Assembly (NCBI GenBank): GCA_002084545.1
Contig: NBLJ01000067.1
Span: forward strand, 1 to 38,075
DNA: 38,075 bases
Direction: 5' to 3'
From: Desulfobacteraceae bacterium 4572_123
Lineage (GTDB): Bacteria > Desulfobacterota > Desulfobacteria > Desulfobacterales > 4572-123
Notes under the pieces: model-generated
The model's input: only the letters and a program-made list of their open reading frames with translations
Told to the model about the DNA's origin: nothing
Databases searched by the model: none
Part shown: positions 17,419-24,260 of the stretch, piece after piece
Numbering within the stretch: the first letter of the stretch is position 1
Layout: each line of letters starts with the position of its first letter
Made by a program: the position numbers and the translations under genes

Positions 17419-17422
17419 TGAT

Positions 17423-17773
17423 TTATATCTCTTGAGCCGATATTTCAACCAGTCGGGAAAAACCGGCCGGATCCGATATGGCCAGTTCAGCCAACACTTT
17501 ACGGTCAAGCTCGATGCCTGCTTTTTTTAAGCCAAACATGAATTTGCTGTAAGTCAGGTTGTTTATCCGGGCAGCAGCGTTGATTCTGGCGATCCAGAGT
17601 TTCCGGAAATCACGTTTGCGGACCTTTCTGTCCCGGTAGGCATACATGAGGGCCTTGTCCACTGCATCGGCGGCGGTACGAAACAGTTTGCTGCGCCCGG
17701 CCCTAAAGCCCTTGGCGAGTTTCAAAACCTTGTTACGGCGTTTTCTTGCCTTAAATCCTCTTTTAACACGCAT
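17423..17773 (-). CDS. rplT: 50S ribosomal protein L20
   Basis: 116 residues, normal L20. It binds 23S rRNA and is needed early in 50S assembly. The basic N-terminal extension ([20 protein letters not shown]), [15 protein letters not shown] and the globular [16 protein letters not shown] segment are all present. It follows rpmI by about 60 bases. L20 is a known autogenous repressor of its operon in E. coli and B. subtilis, which gives context to the hairpins between infC and rpmI. Confidence 0.97.
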   Translation of the reverse strand: MRVKRGFKARKRRNKVLKLAKGFRAGRSKLFRTAADAVDKALMYAYRDRKVRKRDFRKLWIARINAAARINNLTYSKFMFGLKKAGIELDRKVLAELAISDPAGFSRLVEISAQEI

Positions 17774-17836
17774 TGTCGTTCTCCTTCTATCAAAATCTGC
17801 CGTTAGGCATTGCGTATCCTGCCCGGAAAGTTAAAG

Positions 17837-18034
17837 TTACCCGTTGGGCAGCAGCAGTTTGATCTCTTTTATGTTGGTTTTGTCGATAATCTGGCTTTGT
17901 CTTAAAGACCGTTTTCGTTTTCTGGATTTTTTAGTTAAAATATGGCTGGCGTGGGATTTGCCAAATACATATTTGCCGGTGCCCGTTTTTTTGAAACGTT
18001 TGGCCGCGGCCCGGTTGGTTTTAATTTTCGGCAT
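17837..18034 (-). CDS. rpmI: 50S ribosomal protein L35
   Basis: 65 residues, highly basic. The family opening [20 protein letters not shown] is followed by [15 protein letters not shown], as usual. It lies between infC and rplT in the standard order. A ribosome-binding site (GGAG type) precedes the ATG. Complete. Confidence 0.97.
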   Translation of the reverse strand: MPKIKTNRAAAKRFKKTGTGKYVFGKSHASHILTKKSRKRKRSLRQSQIIDKTNIKEIKLLLPNG

Positions 18035-18140
18035 TGGTGTTTCTCCTTACCTTTATAATAGGTATTCAGTAAAATTCAAATATAGCGGCAACAGCAACAG
18101 AAAACCTTTGATGAAAAAGATCTGATGTGCTGTGCTTTAT

Positions 18141-18185
18141 AAAAAATAGATGGCGTGAGCAAAGGTAGAAAAGCAGCCCACGCCA
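18141..18185 (-). terminator. Terminator-like hairpin between infC and rpmI
   Basis: On the minus strand TGGCGTGGGC and GCTCACGCCA make a ten-pair stem (one G-T pair) around a 15-base loop. TCTATTTTTT follows. It lies in the middle of an operon that is normally cotranscribed, so it may be partial or controlled (for example by L20). Confidence 0.6.
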
Positions 18186-18231
18186 ACATAATTGACAAAT
18201 TTAAAAACAATACTGCATTGCCCAAAATGAT

Positions 18232-18263
18232 CTGTTGCGGTTTTTAACCGGAAGCTGCAACAG
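18232..18263 (-). promoter_or_regulatory. Hairpin just after the infC stop
   Basis: CTGTTGC and GCAACAG pair around an inner GGTT/AACC stem with a one-sided bulge. It starts four bases past the infC stop codon and has no T-run, so it is not a terminator by itself. It could be part of an L20 control region. Confidence 0.4.
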
Positions 18264-18266
18264 AAA

Positions 18267-18812
18267 TTATTTGGGCGCCAGGATCATGATCATTGTGCGT
18301 CCCTCAAATTTAGGATACTGCTCGACAACAGCGATTTCCTGGACTTCTTCAGCCATTTTCTGCAATAAATCCCGTCCTAACTGGGAAAGCGTAATCTCCC
18401 GGCCCCTGAACACCACAGTAACTTTGACCTTATCTTTTTTTTCAATAAATTTTCGGATATGTCCCAGTTTGGTCTGCAGGTCATGTTCGCCGGTTTTGGG
18501 GCGAACCTTTATTTCCTTGAGCTGAAATGTCGTTTGTTTTTTTTTGGCCTCCTGCAGTTTTTTGGTCTGTTCGTATTTAAAACGCCCGTAATCCATAATT
18601 TTGCAAACCGGTGGATTCGCATTAGGCGAAATTTCTACAAGGTCAAGACCAAAATCGGCAGCAATAGCCAGAGCTTTATAGATTGGAATGACGCCAACCT
18701 GTTCTCCGTCAGGATCAATTACCCGGACTTCTTTTGCCCTGATATCTCTATTTTTTCTAGTTCTATCTTTGGTTGGTCGCGTTGATCTCCTCGGAATAGC
18801 TATGCTTGTCAC
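18267..18812 (-). CDS. infC: Translation initiation factor IF-3
   Basis: About 178-181 residues. IF-3 keeps ribosomal subunits apart and checks the start codon. The N domain contains NRDIRAKEVRVIDPDGEQ and KALAIAADFGLDLVEIS. The C domain contains KPKTGEHD-like RPKTGEHDLQTKLGHIRKFI and KVTVVFRGREI. The start is unusual. The open frame's only standard codon is a GTG at 18812 that overlaps the AGGAGG site, with an in-frame TAG two codons upstream. The properly spaced codon is ATA at 18803, and ATT follows at 18797. A rare AUU start is well known for infC and lets IF-3 repress itself. The feature start is given as the open-frame limit. The real start is most likely 18803 or 18797. Confidence 0.95.
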   Translation of the reverse strand: MTSIAIPRRSTRPTKDRTRKNRDIRAKEVRVIDPDGEQVGVIPIYKALAIAADFGLDLVEISPNANPPVCKIMDYGRFKYEQTKKLQEAKKKQTTFQLKEIKVRPKTGEHDLQTKLGHIRKFIEKKDKVKVTVVFRGREITLSQLGRDLLQKMAEEVQEIAVVEQYPKFEGRTMIMILAPK

Positions 18813-18838
18813 CTCCTAAAGCAGCAACTGCGTTGCTG
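18812..18838 (-). promoter_or_regulatory. infC leader: hairpin and Shine-Dalgarno site
   Basis: CAGCAAC-GCA-GTTGCTG (18822-18838) forms a tight seven-pair hairpin a few bases before AGGAGG. The AGGAGG is eight bases before the in-frame ATA. The only GTG overlaps this site, so it cannot be the main start. Confidence 0.6.
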
Positions 18839-19038
18839 TTTTTTTATAAAATAAGTTAATACTAATATATTCATTAGCATATGAATGCGGAAAGATATAT
18901 AACGCAATTAAGAAATGCAAGAAAAAAATTTAAAAATACAATAGAATTTTAAATAAAGCCCCGGTAGCCGCCGGTTCGGCATTAGCGGTTTTTAAATGCT
19001 GATTGTTGATTGCCGATCCTCAACTTGAATAAAATCAT

Positions 19039-19548
19039 CTATCTTTCCTGCTGTTCCAGTGTATATGAGGCCAGAAAACTGCCCTGCCAGTATTTATTTG
19101 CCGGAGAGGTAAAGAAGGCCTTAAATAATGCCAGACTTTCGTGGCGCAATATATTTGGAACAATGGAAAGCCTGTTTTGCCGGTAAAGAGGGGGAAGGCT
19201 TTCCAGATCACATCCCGTGCCGCCGCCCATTGCATCTTCATAGGCATATACAATTTTACCTATGCCGCTGAGCAGGATTGCACCATAACACATCAGGCAG
19301 GGTTCCATGGTACAAAAAAGCGTTATTTCGTGTTTTTTAAGTGGTGTTTTGATTTTTGCCAGTTTTTTCAAGGCAACCATTTCGGCATGTTCTGTTTCGT
19401 TGGGGAAGGGCCCGCAGGTGCCGGACCTGGCTCCGGTTGTCAGAATGCCGCCCTCGTAAACCAGGATGCATCCCACGGGAAATTCGCCCTGTGCAAGGGC
19501 CTTTCGGGCCTGATCCAGAGCTTTATTCATAAAAAAGTTGTAATCCAT
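19039..19548 (-). CDS. Nucleoside/tRNA adenosine deaminase-like protein (CDA superfamily)
   Basis: 169 residues with the zinc-dependent deaminase signature. TEHAEMVALKKL supplies the zinc histidine and catalytic glutamate, and EPCLMCYGAILLSGI supplies the two zinc cysteines. The overall layout resembles TadA, which makes inosine at the wobble position of tRNA-Arg. The sequence around the motifs (GPFPNETEHAE, DAMGGGTGCDLESLP) is not typical of TadA, so it may be a guanine or other nucleobase deaminase. No symbol is given. It diverges from the dGTPase-like gene across a 170-base gap. Confidence 0.85.
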   Translation of the reverse strand: MDYNFFMNKALDQARKALAQGEFPVGCILVYEGGILTTGARSGTCGPFPNETEHAEMVALKKLAKIKTPLKKHEITLFCTMEPCLMCYGAILLSGIGKIVYAYEDAMGGGTGCDLESLPPLYRQNRLSIVPNILRHESLALFKAFFTSPANKYWQGSFLASYTLEQQER

Positions 19549-19583
19549 AAGTTGATCTGCCGCATCCCATTCTTGAATATTTC

Positions 19584-19612
19584 TTTACAATTCTGTATTC
19601 TATGCATACAAA
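19584..19612 (+). promoter_or_regulatory. Likely promoter of the dGTPase-like gene
   Basis: TTTACA and TACAAA lie 17 bases apart (five and four consensus matches). The predicted transcript start is about 100 bases before the gene. The -10 lies inside a perfect palindrome (next entry). Confidence 0.45.
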
Positions 19613-19624
19613 TACTATTTGTAT
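19606..19624. promoter_or_regulatory. Perfect 19-bp palindrome over the -10 region
   Basis: ATACAAAT-ACT-ATTTGTAT is a perfect inverted repeat in the divergent intergenic region. It overlaps the proposed -10 of the plus-strand gene. It is a candidate operator, but the regulator is unknown. Confidence 0.45.
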
Positions 19625-19718
19625 CTTTATATGTAAAGGGATTGTCATTGATTTTAGATAGAAAAATCATTTGTGAGCTATCCGCAGCCCCATTCACAAC
19701 ATAAAAGTTGAGGTATAT

Positions 19719-20774
19719 ATGTCGATACGCGAGGATTTTGAGAAACGTGAAAAAAAATTCATGTCTTCGTTTGGATGTCTCAGCGCCGAATGCTGCGGGC
19801 GGATGAGAACTGAAGAACCCAATCATATTCGAACCGTTTTTCAACGTGATCGTGACAGAATTCTGTACAGTAATGCCTTTAGGCGGTTGAAACATAAAAC
19901 CCAGGTTTTTCTTTCGCCGCTGGGGGATCAGTATCGCACCCGGCTCACCCATACCCTGGAAGTCGCGCAGATTGCTCGTACAATAGCCAGGGCCATGCGG
20001 TTGAACGAAGATCTGGCCGAAGCCATTGCAATGGGGCATGATCTGGGCCATCCGCCCTTTGGTCATAGTGGTGAAAAAGCGCTGCAGGAAATATATTCCA
20101 GGGAATTTTCACATCAGCAGCAGAGCTTGCGGGTGGTGGACAAGCTTGAAAAAAATGGTCGGGGACTGAATCTGACCCTTGAAGTTCGGGACGGCATACT
20201 GAAACATTCTAAAGGATACGGTAAAATTATGCCCGATGATCCGGAACAACTGGCGTTTACCGTTGAGGGTCGAATTGTAAGGATTGCTGATATCATGGCT
20301 TATCTGAATCATGATTTTGATGACGCCATTCGCAGCCGGGTGATCCAAAAAGATCAGGTGCCCGAAGAGTGCACTGCAATTCTGGGCCATACCCATTCAC
20401 AAAGGGCGACCTCCATGATCAGGGATTTGATTTTTCAAACAAAAGAGGTAAACGGCCAGTTGCAGTTGAATATGAGTGAGGCTGTTTTTTCCGCCATGAC
20501 CAGGTTGCGTAAATTTCTTTATGAAAATGTCTACCGTTCCCATACGGTGCACCGGGAATTTATCAAGGCCAAAAAAATATTGATCGAACTGTATTCTTTT
20601 TTTTTGGATAATGGCGATATGCTGGACAGGGAACTTGGGGTTATGGAGATGGATCAGTGTCATGGCCCCGATGATTCACGCGAACGAATCGTCTGTGACT
20701 TTATTGCCAGCATGACCGATCAGTACGCACTGGAGTTATACTCTAAATTATTTTTTCCCTCCCCGGTGGTGTAG
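19719..20774 (+). CDS. Deoxyguanosinetriphosphate triphosphohydrolase-like protein
   Basis: 351 residues of the HD-domain dNTPase family. Members hydrolyse dNTPs to the nucleoside and tripolyphosphate. The HD metal residues appear in YRTRLTHTLEVAQIARTIAR and AMGHDLGHPPFGHSGE. The segment RIVRIADIMAYLNHDFDDAI gives the last metal aspartate. An N-terminal NAFRRLKHKTQVF stretch is conserved. It is the shorter type, distinct from the ~505-residue E. coli Dgt. Substrate range is not predictable from sequence. The ATG start is downstream of a plausible promoter with a palindrome. Confidence 0.94.
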   Translation: MSIREDFEKREKKFMSSFGCLSAECCGRMRTEEPNHIRTVFQRDRDRILYSNAFRRLKHKTQVFLSPLGDQYRTRLTHTLEVAQIARTIARAMRLNEDLAEAIAMGHDLGHPPFGHSGEKALQEIYSREFSHQQQSLRVVDKLEKNGRGLNLTLEVRDGILKHSKGYGKIMPDDPEQLAFTVEGRIVRIADIMAYLNHDFDDAIRSRVIQKDQVPEECTAILGHTHSQRATSMIRDLIFQTKEVNGQLQLNMSEAVFSAMTRLRKFLYENVYRSHTVHREFIKAKKILIELYSFFLDNGDMLDRELGVMEMDQCHGPDDSRERIVCDFIASMTDQYALELYSKLFFPSPVV

Positions 20775-20840
20775 GGCAATACCTTGCTGCGTATCAATGA
20801 CGATTGCACGGATGATCATGGAAAGGAGTTGTGCCGGATA

Positions 20841-21623
20841 ATGAAATATGTTGACCCTCAAGATATCGATAACCTGCCCGGGCGCCGAATTGGTACTGAC
20901 GATACGTTTAACTTCCGCTGCCACCCGGACATCGGCTGTTTTAACAGATGTTGCCGCAACCTGAATCTTTTTTTGTATCCCTATGATGTTATCCGCCTTA
21001 AAAACAGGCTTGAACTGACTTCGGAAGAATTTTTGGATCGGTATGTGGATATCGTTTTAAGGGATTCGGTTTTTTTCCCGGATGTACTGTTGAGTATGTC
21101 CGATAATGGGGAAAGGACATGTCCGTTTTTACGCGACTCGGGATGTTCAGTATACCGAGATCGCCCGGACGCCTGCCGTACCTTTCCGATGGAGCAGGGT
21201 ACTTTTTACAATGCCCGGACTAAAAAAAATGAATCGGTTTATTTTTTCAGACCTCCTGAATTTTGCATGGGCCGGCATGAAGATACCCAATGGACTGCAA
21301 AAACCTGGACCCTGGACCAGGAAGCCGTGATATATAATAAGATGACCCTGCTGTGGTCGGATTTAAGACGGTTGTTTCAGAAAGACCCATGGCACGGGCA
21401 AGGCCCGAAGGGGACCCGGGGCAAGATGGCTTTTATGGCCATTTACAATATGGACGGATTCCGGAAGTTTATATTCGAAAGCACATTTTTAAGACGCTAC
21501 AAGGTAAAATCAGCGCTACTTAAGAAATTGCGGACAGACGATGTCGCGCTGATGAAATTCGGTTTTGAATGGGTCGGATTTTATTTGTGGGGTCTCCGGG
21601 GGCGGAATATCCGTCCGCGGTGA
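20841..21623 (+). CDS. YkgJ-type cysteine-cluster protein
   Basis: About 260 residues. The N-terminal half contains the cysteine set of the YkgJ / UPF0153 family: CHPDIGCFNRCCRNLNLF, then ERTCPFLRDSGCSVYRDRP and DACRTFP. These cysteines are thought to bind zinc or an Fe-S cluster. The function is unknown. The C-terminal half is not recognised. I prefer the ATG at 20841, which has AAGGAG 12 bases upstream, over an in-frame TTG at 20784. A paralogue lies at 22477-23205. The stop is one base from the stop of the convergent SDR gene. Confidence 0.88.
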   Translation: MKYVDPQDIDNLPGRRIGTDDTFNFRCHPDIGCFNRCCRNLNLFLYPYDVIRLKNRLELTSEEFLDRYVDIVLRDSVFFPDVLLSMSDNGERTCPFLRDSGCSVYRDRPDACRTFPMEQGTFYNARTKKNESVYFFRPPEFCMGRHEDTQWTAKTWTLDQEAVIYNKMTLLWSDLRRLFQKDPWHGQGPKGTRGKMAFMAIYNMDGFRKFIFESTFLRRYKVKSALLKKLRTDDVALMKFGFEWVGFYLWGLRGRNIRPR

Positions 21624-21624
21624 A

Positions 21625-22440
21625 TTATACAACACCGGCAGGCATGGGCGCAATTTTTTCACTGCCGAGGATATATCCGCCGTCGAGCCGCAACACGCTT
21701 CCGGTCATAAAGGGAGCATCCTTTATAATAAAGCATACGGTCCGGACTACATCGTCAATCGTGCCGGTTCGCTGCATCAAGGTGTGGTCGATGATCGACT
21801 GCTTCTGCTTTCCGTCGAGAAGATCCCATCCCCTGGTTCCGGCACCATGGCGGGTTTCCATGATACCGAGCATGATTTCATTGACCCGTACCCGGGGAGC
21901 TCCCAGGCGGGCCCAGGTTTCCGTAAGCAGGGAAATGCCCCTGCTGGCTGCGGCATAGCCGTCGTTGAAAATCCATGAGGCCGGCCCCGAACGTCCGACA
22001 ATGGCGGCAATGGAAGAGAGATTGATCACCACGCCGTCGCCCGAGGCTTTCAGATGGGGCAGGGCCGAATCGAATATCCACTGCTTGGCCCGCAGGGTAG
22101 TGGCTATCTCAAGGTCCCACTGTTTTTGCACATAGGGTCCGTGAACAACAGGCCAACCGCCTCTTTCGATATTGTTGATCAGGATGTCCAGGCGTCCAAA
22201 GCGATCGATCACTTTTTGAATCAGTCCGGGAATGCCTTCGGTCTCAAGCAGGTTGATCCTGACGATCAGGTGATCGGCCCCGGTTGCGGCAAAATCCCGC
22301 TTCATATCATCCAGGCTTTCTTCCCAGTCATAATAAGTAAGCGCAAGCCCGGCGCCCCGGCGGGCCAGTTCAAGTCCGATGCCCTTGCCGATTCCCTTGA
22401 TTGATCCTAAAACCAGTGCTACCTTGTTTTTGATTTCCAT
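21625..22440 (-). CDS. Short-chain dehydrogenase/reductase, atypical active site
   Basis: 271 residues with a Rossmann fold. The N-terminal nucleotide-binding loop is LGSIKGIGKGIG, and LDILINNIERGG holds the NN structural motif. Serine of the catalytic set is in INLSSIAAIVG. The YxxxK motif expected next reads GYAAASRGIS, so the catalytic lysine position is Ser, followed by Arg. The C-terminal LRLDGGYILGS is typical of enoyl-ACP-reductase-like SDRs. Loss of the lysine suggests altered or absent redox activity, but this needs an alignment. It lies between two YkgJ-type genes. Confidence 0.88.
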   Translation of the reverse strand: MEIKNKVALVLGSIKGIGKGIGLELARRGAGLALTYYDWEESLDDMKRDFAATGADHLIVRINLLETEGIPGLIQKVIDRFGRLDILINNIERGGWPVVHGPYVQKQWDLEIATTLRAKQWIFDSALPHLKASGDGVVINLSSIAAIVGRSGPASWIFNDGYAAASRGISLLTETWARLGAPRVRVNEIMLGIMETRHGAGTRGWDLLDGKQKQSIIDHTLMQRTGTIDDVVRTVCFIIKDAPFMTGSVLRLDGGYILGSEKIAPMPAGVV

Positions 22441-22476
22441 GAATCCCTGCCTCGTGTTTATCCATCTCTTTTTTGA

Positions 22477-23205
22477 CTATTTATCCCCGAACAGAACTTT
22501 TTTTACCCATTTTATTCCCACCATTAAAAGGGCCGTGTCATCCTTTCGGGCCGAGGCTAACTCGCCGGAATCAAAGGGTTGGTCCTTCAGTAGATTGTTT
22601 TCAAAAACGGCGGTCCTGAACGAGTCCAGATCATACAGGGCCAGATAAAAGAGCCGGCCTGATTTCATATCCAGAGGGCCGGGTTTCTGCCGGTTTTTCA
22701 GGCTGATGATTTCCATGAGCAGATCATTATATCGGTTATACGGCTCAAGACCCTGGGTCGCCAGCCATTCGCGTACTGTCCGGGTTTTATTCTGATCGAA
22801 CCCGAGGCAATGAGGCTCTTTTATAAGAGCGTAATGTTCCGTACTTCGGCCTGTTTCACGGGAGTGTGTCAGGGCGCGGGCAATGGGGTACATGCGGCAG
22901 GATGACGGCCGGTCCGTATATACCCGGCATCCGTCGGGAGTGACAAACGGGCATTGCAGCCGGGGCGAATTTCCGGACACCAGACTTATTACCGGCAACC
23001 CTGTTTCCGGGCCGTTATGAAGTGTTGTATATTTTTCCAGAAAATCGCCGGAGGTCATGTTCAGGAAATTTTTCAGGCGCAGGATATCATAAGGGGTTAA
23101 GAATTGGTTGAGATCGCGGCAGCATTCGTTAAAACACGGTACCTTCCGGGAACATGAAAATGTAAAAGATTCGTCTATGTCCAGTGGTACAATATTATTT
23201 TCCAT
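22477..23205 (-). CDS. YkgJ-type cysteine-cluster protein (paralogue)
   Basis: 242 residues, clearly related to the 20841-21623 product. Shared features are PCFNECCRDLNQFLTPYDIL, LRLKNFLNMTSGDFLEKY, CPFVTPDGCRVYTDRP and SSCRMYP, and both end in a segment with FRTAVFENNLLK or similar. It has a clear ATG. It is upstream of the SDR gene on the same strand with a 36-base gap, so the two may be cotranscribed. A perfect TATAAT on the minus strand at 23299-23304 might be its -10, though no good -35 is seen. Function unknown. Confidence 0.9.
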   Translation of the reverse strand: MENNIVPLDIDESFTFSCSRKVPCFNECCRDLNQFLTPYDILRLKNFLNMTSGDFLEKYTTLHNGPETGLPVISLVSGNSPRLQCPFVTPDGCRVYTDRPSSCRMYPIARALTHSRETGRSTEHYALIKEPHCLGFDQNKTRTVREWLATQGLEPYNRYNDLLMEIISLKNRQKPGPLDMKSGRLFYLALYDLDSFRTAVFENNLLKDQPFDSGELASARKDDTALLMVGIKWVKKVLFGDK

Positions 23206-23756
23206 GAGCTGGATTTCCTGATTTTTCGAAAATGAAGATTAATGTTTACCTGCTGTTCCCGGTTGTTTTAAAGATGGGTTTCGTGAATCACAATCCGTAT
23301 TATATCTGGTAGCATTTTGACGGGACTTGTCAACTTAAATTATTTAGCCTGCTGTGTAAGAATGGACTCTGATATGGTTTTTGTCCGTCTGAAGTTGATC
23401 TGAAAACATCTATTTTTTTAACAAATTGTTTGCTCAAAAGTTCTTGACAAGCTAAAAAACGGATGATAGTTCTGGCGCTTGTATGAAAGTATATGATGGT
23501 GAATTTAATGAGTATAATCTTTTTATTGAGATCGGAATAATATGCAAGTGATGTGTTTACAGGTCCTGATCCGCTGAACAATATGAATGCAAGATGCTTT
23601 TTAAAAGCCGGTCAGACTAAAACGGTTGAATGGTATTTTAAAAAATACAGTCATGAAGGGAGGTGTAAAAAAGTTTATTAATTTTTTTCATTTGCTAAAA
23701 TTTGAGGAAGTTGAAGCAACGAAACTCTTTACAATCTAAATTAGGAGGTATGCTAA
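23206..23756 (+). other. Non-coding region ahead of aprBA
   Basis: About 550 bases with no convincing gene. A minus-strand open frame at 23330-23581 has no family likeness or start signal. A plus-strand TTGACA at 23444-23449 with TAGTTC 17 bases on is a weak promoter candidate, about 285 bases before aprB. A 28-codon ORF at 23653-23739 (MKGGVKKFINFFHLL...) ends four bases before the AGGAGG of aprB and could be a uORF, but it lacks its own ribosome-binding site. The long untranslated leader may carry regulation of the sulfate-reduction genes. Confidence 0.5.
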
Positions 23757-24194
23757 ATGCCAAGTTATGTAATTGATGAAAAATGTGATGGCTGCAAGGG
23801 CGGCGACAAGACTGCCTGTATGTACATCTGCCCCAACGACCTGATGGTTCTGGATCCCAATGCGATGAAGGCTTACAATCAGGAGCCGGATCAGTGCTGG
23901 GAATGTTTTTCTTGTGTAAAGATCTGCCCTACCCAGGCCATTGAAGTCAGAGGATATTCCGACTTTGTACCCCTGGGAAGCTCTATTATGCCGATGATGG
24001 GTACCGAGGATGTCATGTGGACCTGTAAATTCAGAAATGGCCTCATCAAGCGCTTTAAGTTCCCTATCCGAACCACCCCGGAAGGCGGTGCCAATGCGTA
24101 TCCGGATCTGAAAGGCAAAGATATCGAAAGCGGACTGCTGTCAACCGAAGAGGCTGACGGTTATGTTATTCCGACACCGAAGGAACTTGTCTAA
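23757..24194 (+). CDS. aprB: Adenylylsulfate reductase beta subunit
   Basis: 145 residues, normal length. AprB holds two [4Fe-4S] clusters and passes electrons to the FAD of AprA. Cysteine motifs CDGCKGGDKTACMYICP and CWECFSCVKICPTQAIEV are the cluster ligands. The C-terminal tail (PTPKELV) wraps around AprA in known structures. AGGAGG lies eight bases before the ATG. It is followed by aprA with a 66-base gap. Together they reduce adenosine 5'-phosphosulfate to sulfite and AMP in the cytoplasm. Confidence 0.98.
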   Translation: MPSYVIDEKCDGCKGGDKTACMYICPNDLMVLDPNAMKAYNQEPDQCWECFSCVKICPTQAIEVRGYSDFVPLGSSIMPMMGTEDVMWTCKFRNGLIKRFKFPIRTTPEGGANAYPDLKGKDIESGLLSTEEADGYVIPTPKELV

Positions 24195-24260
24195 GCAGAT
24201 TCGATTTTTTACACATTTCGCATAACAATACGAATTTAATATCTGATAGGAGGATATGAT

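Noticed and set aside
23330-23581. An 83-codon minus-strand frame in the aprB upstream region
   Set aside because: No ribosome-binding site, no recognisable domain, and AT-driven composition.
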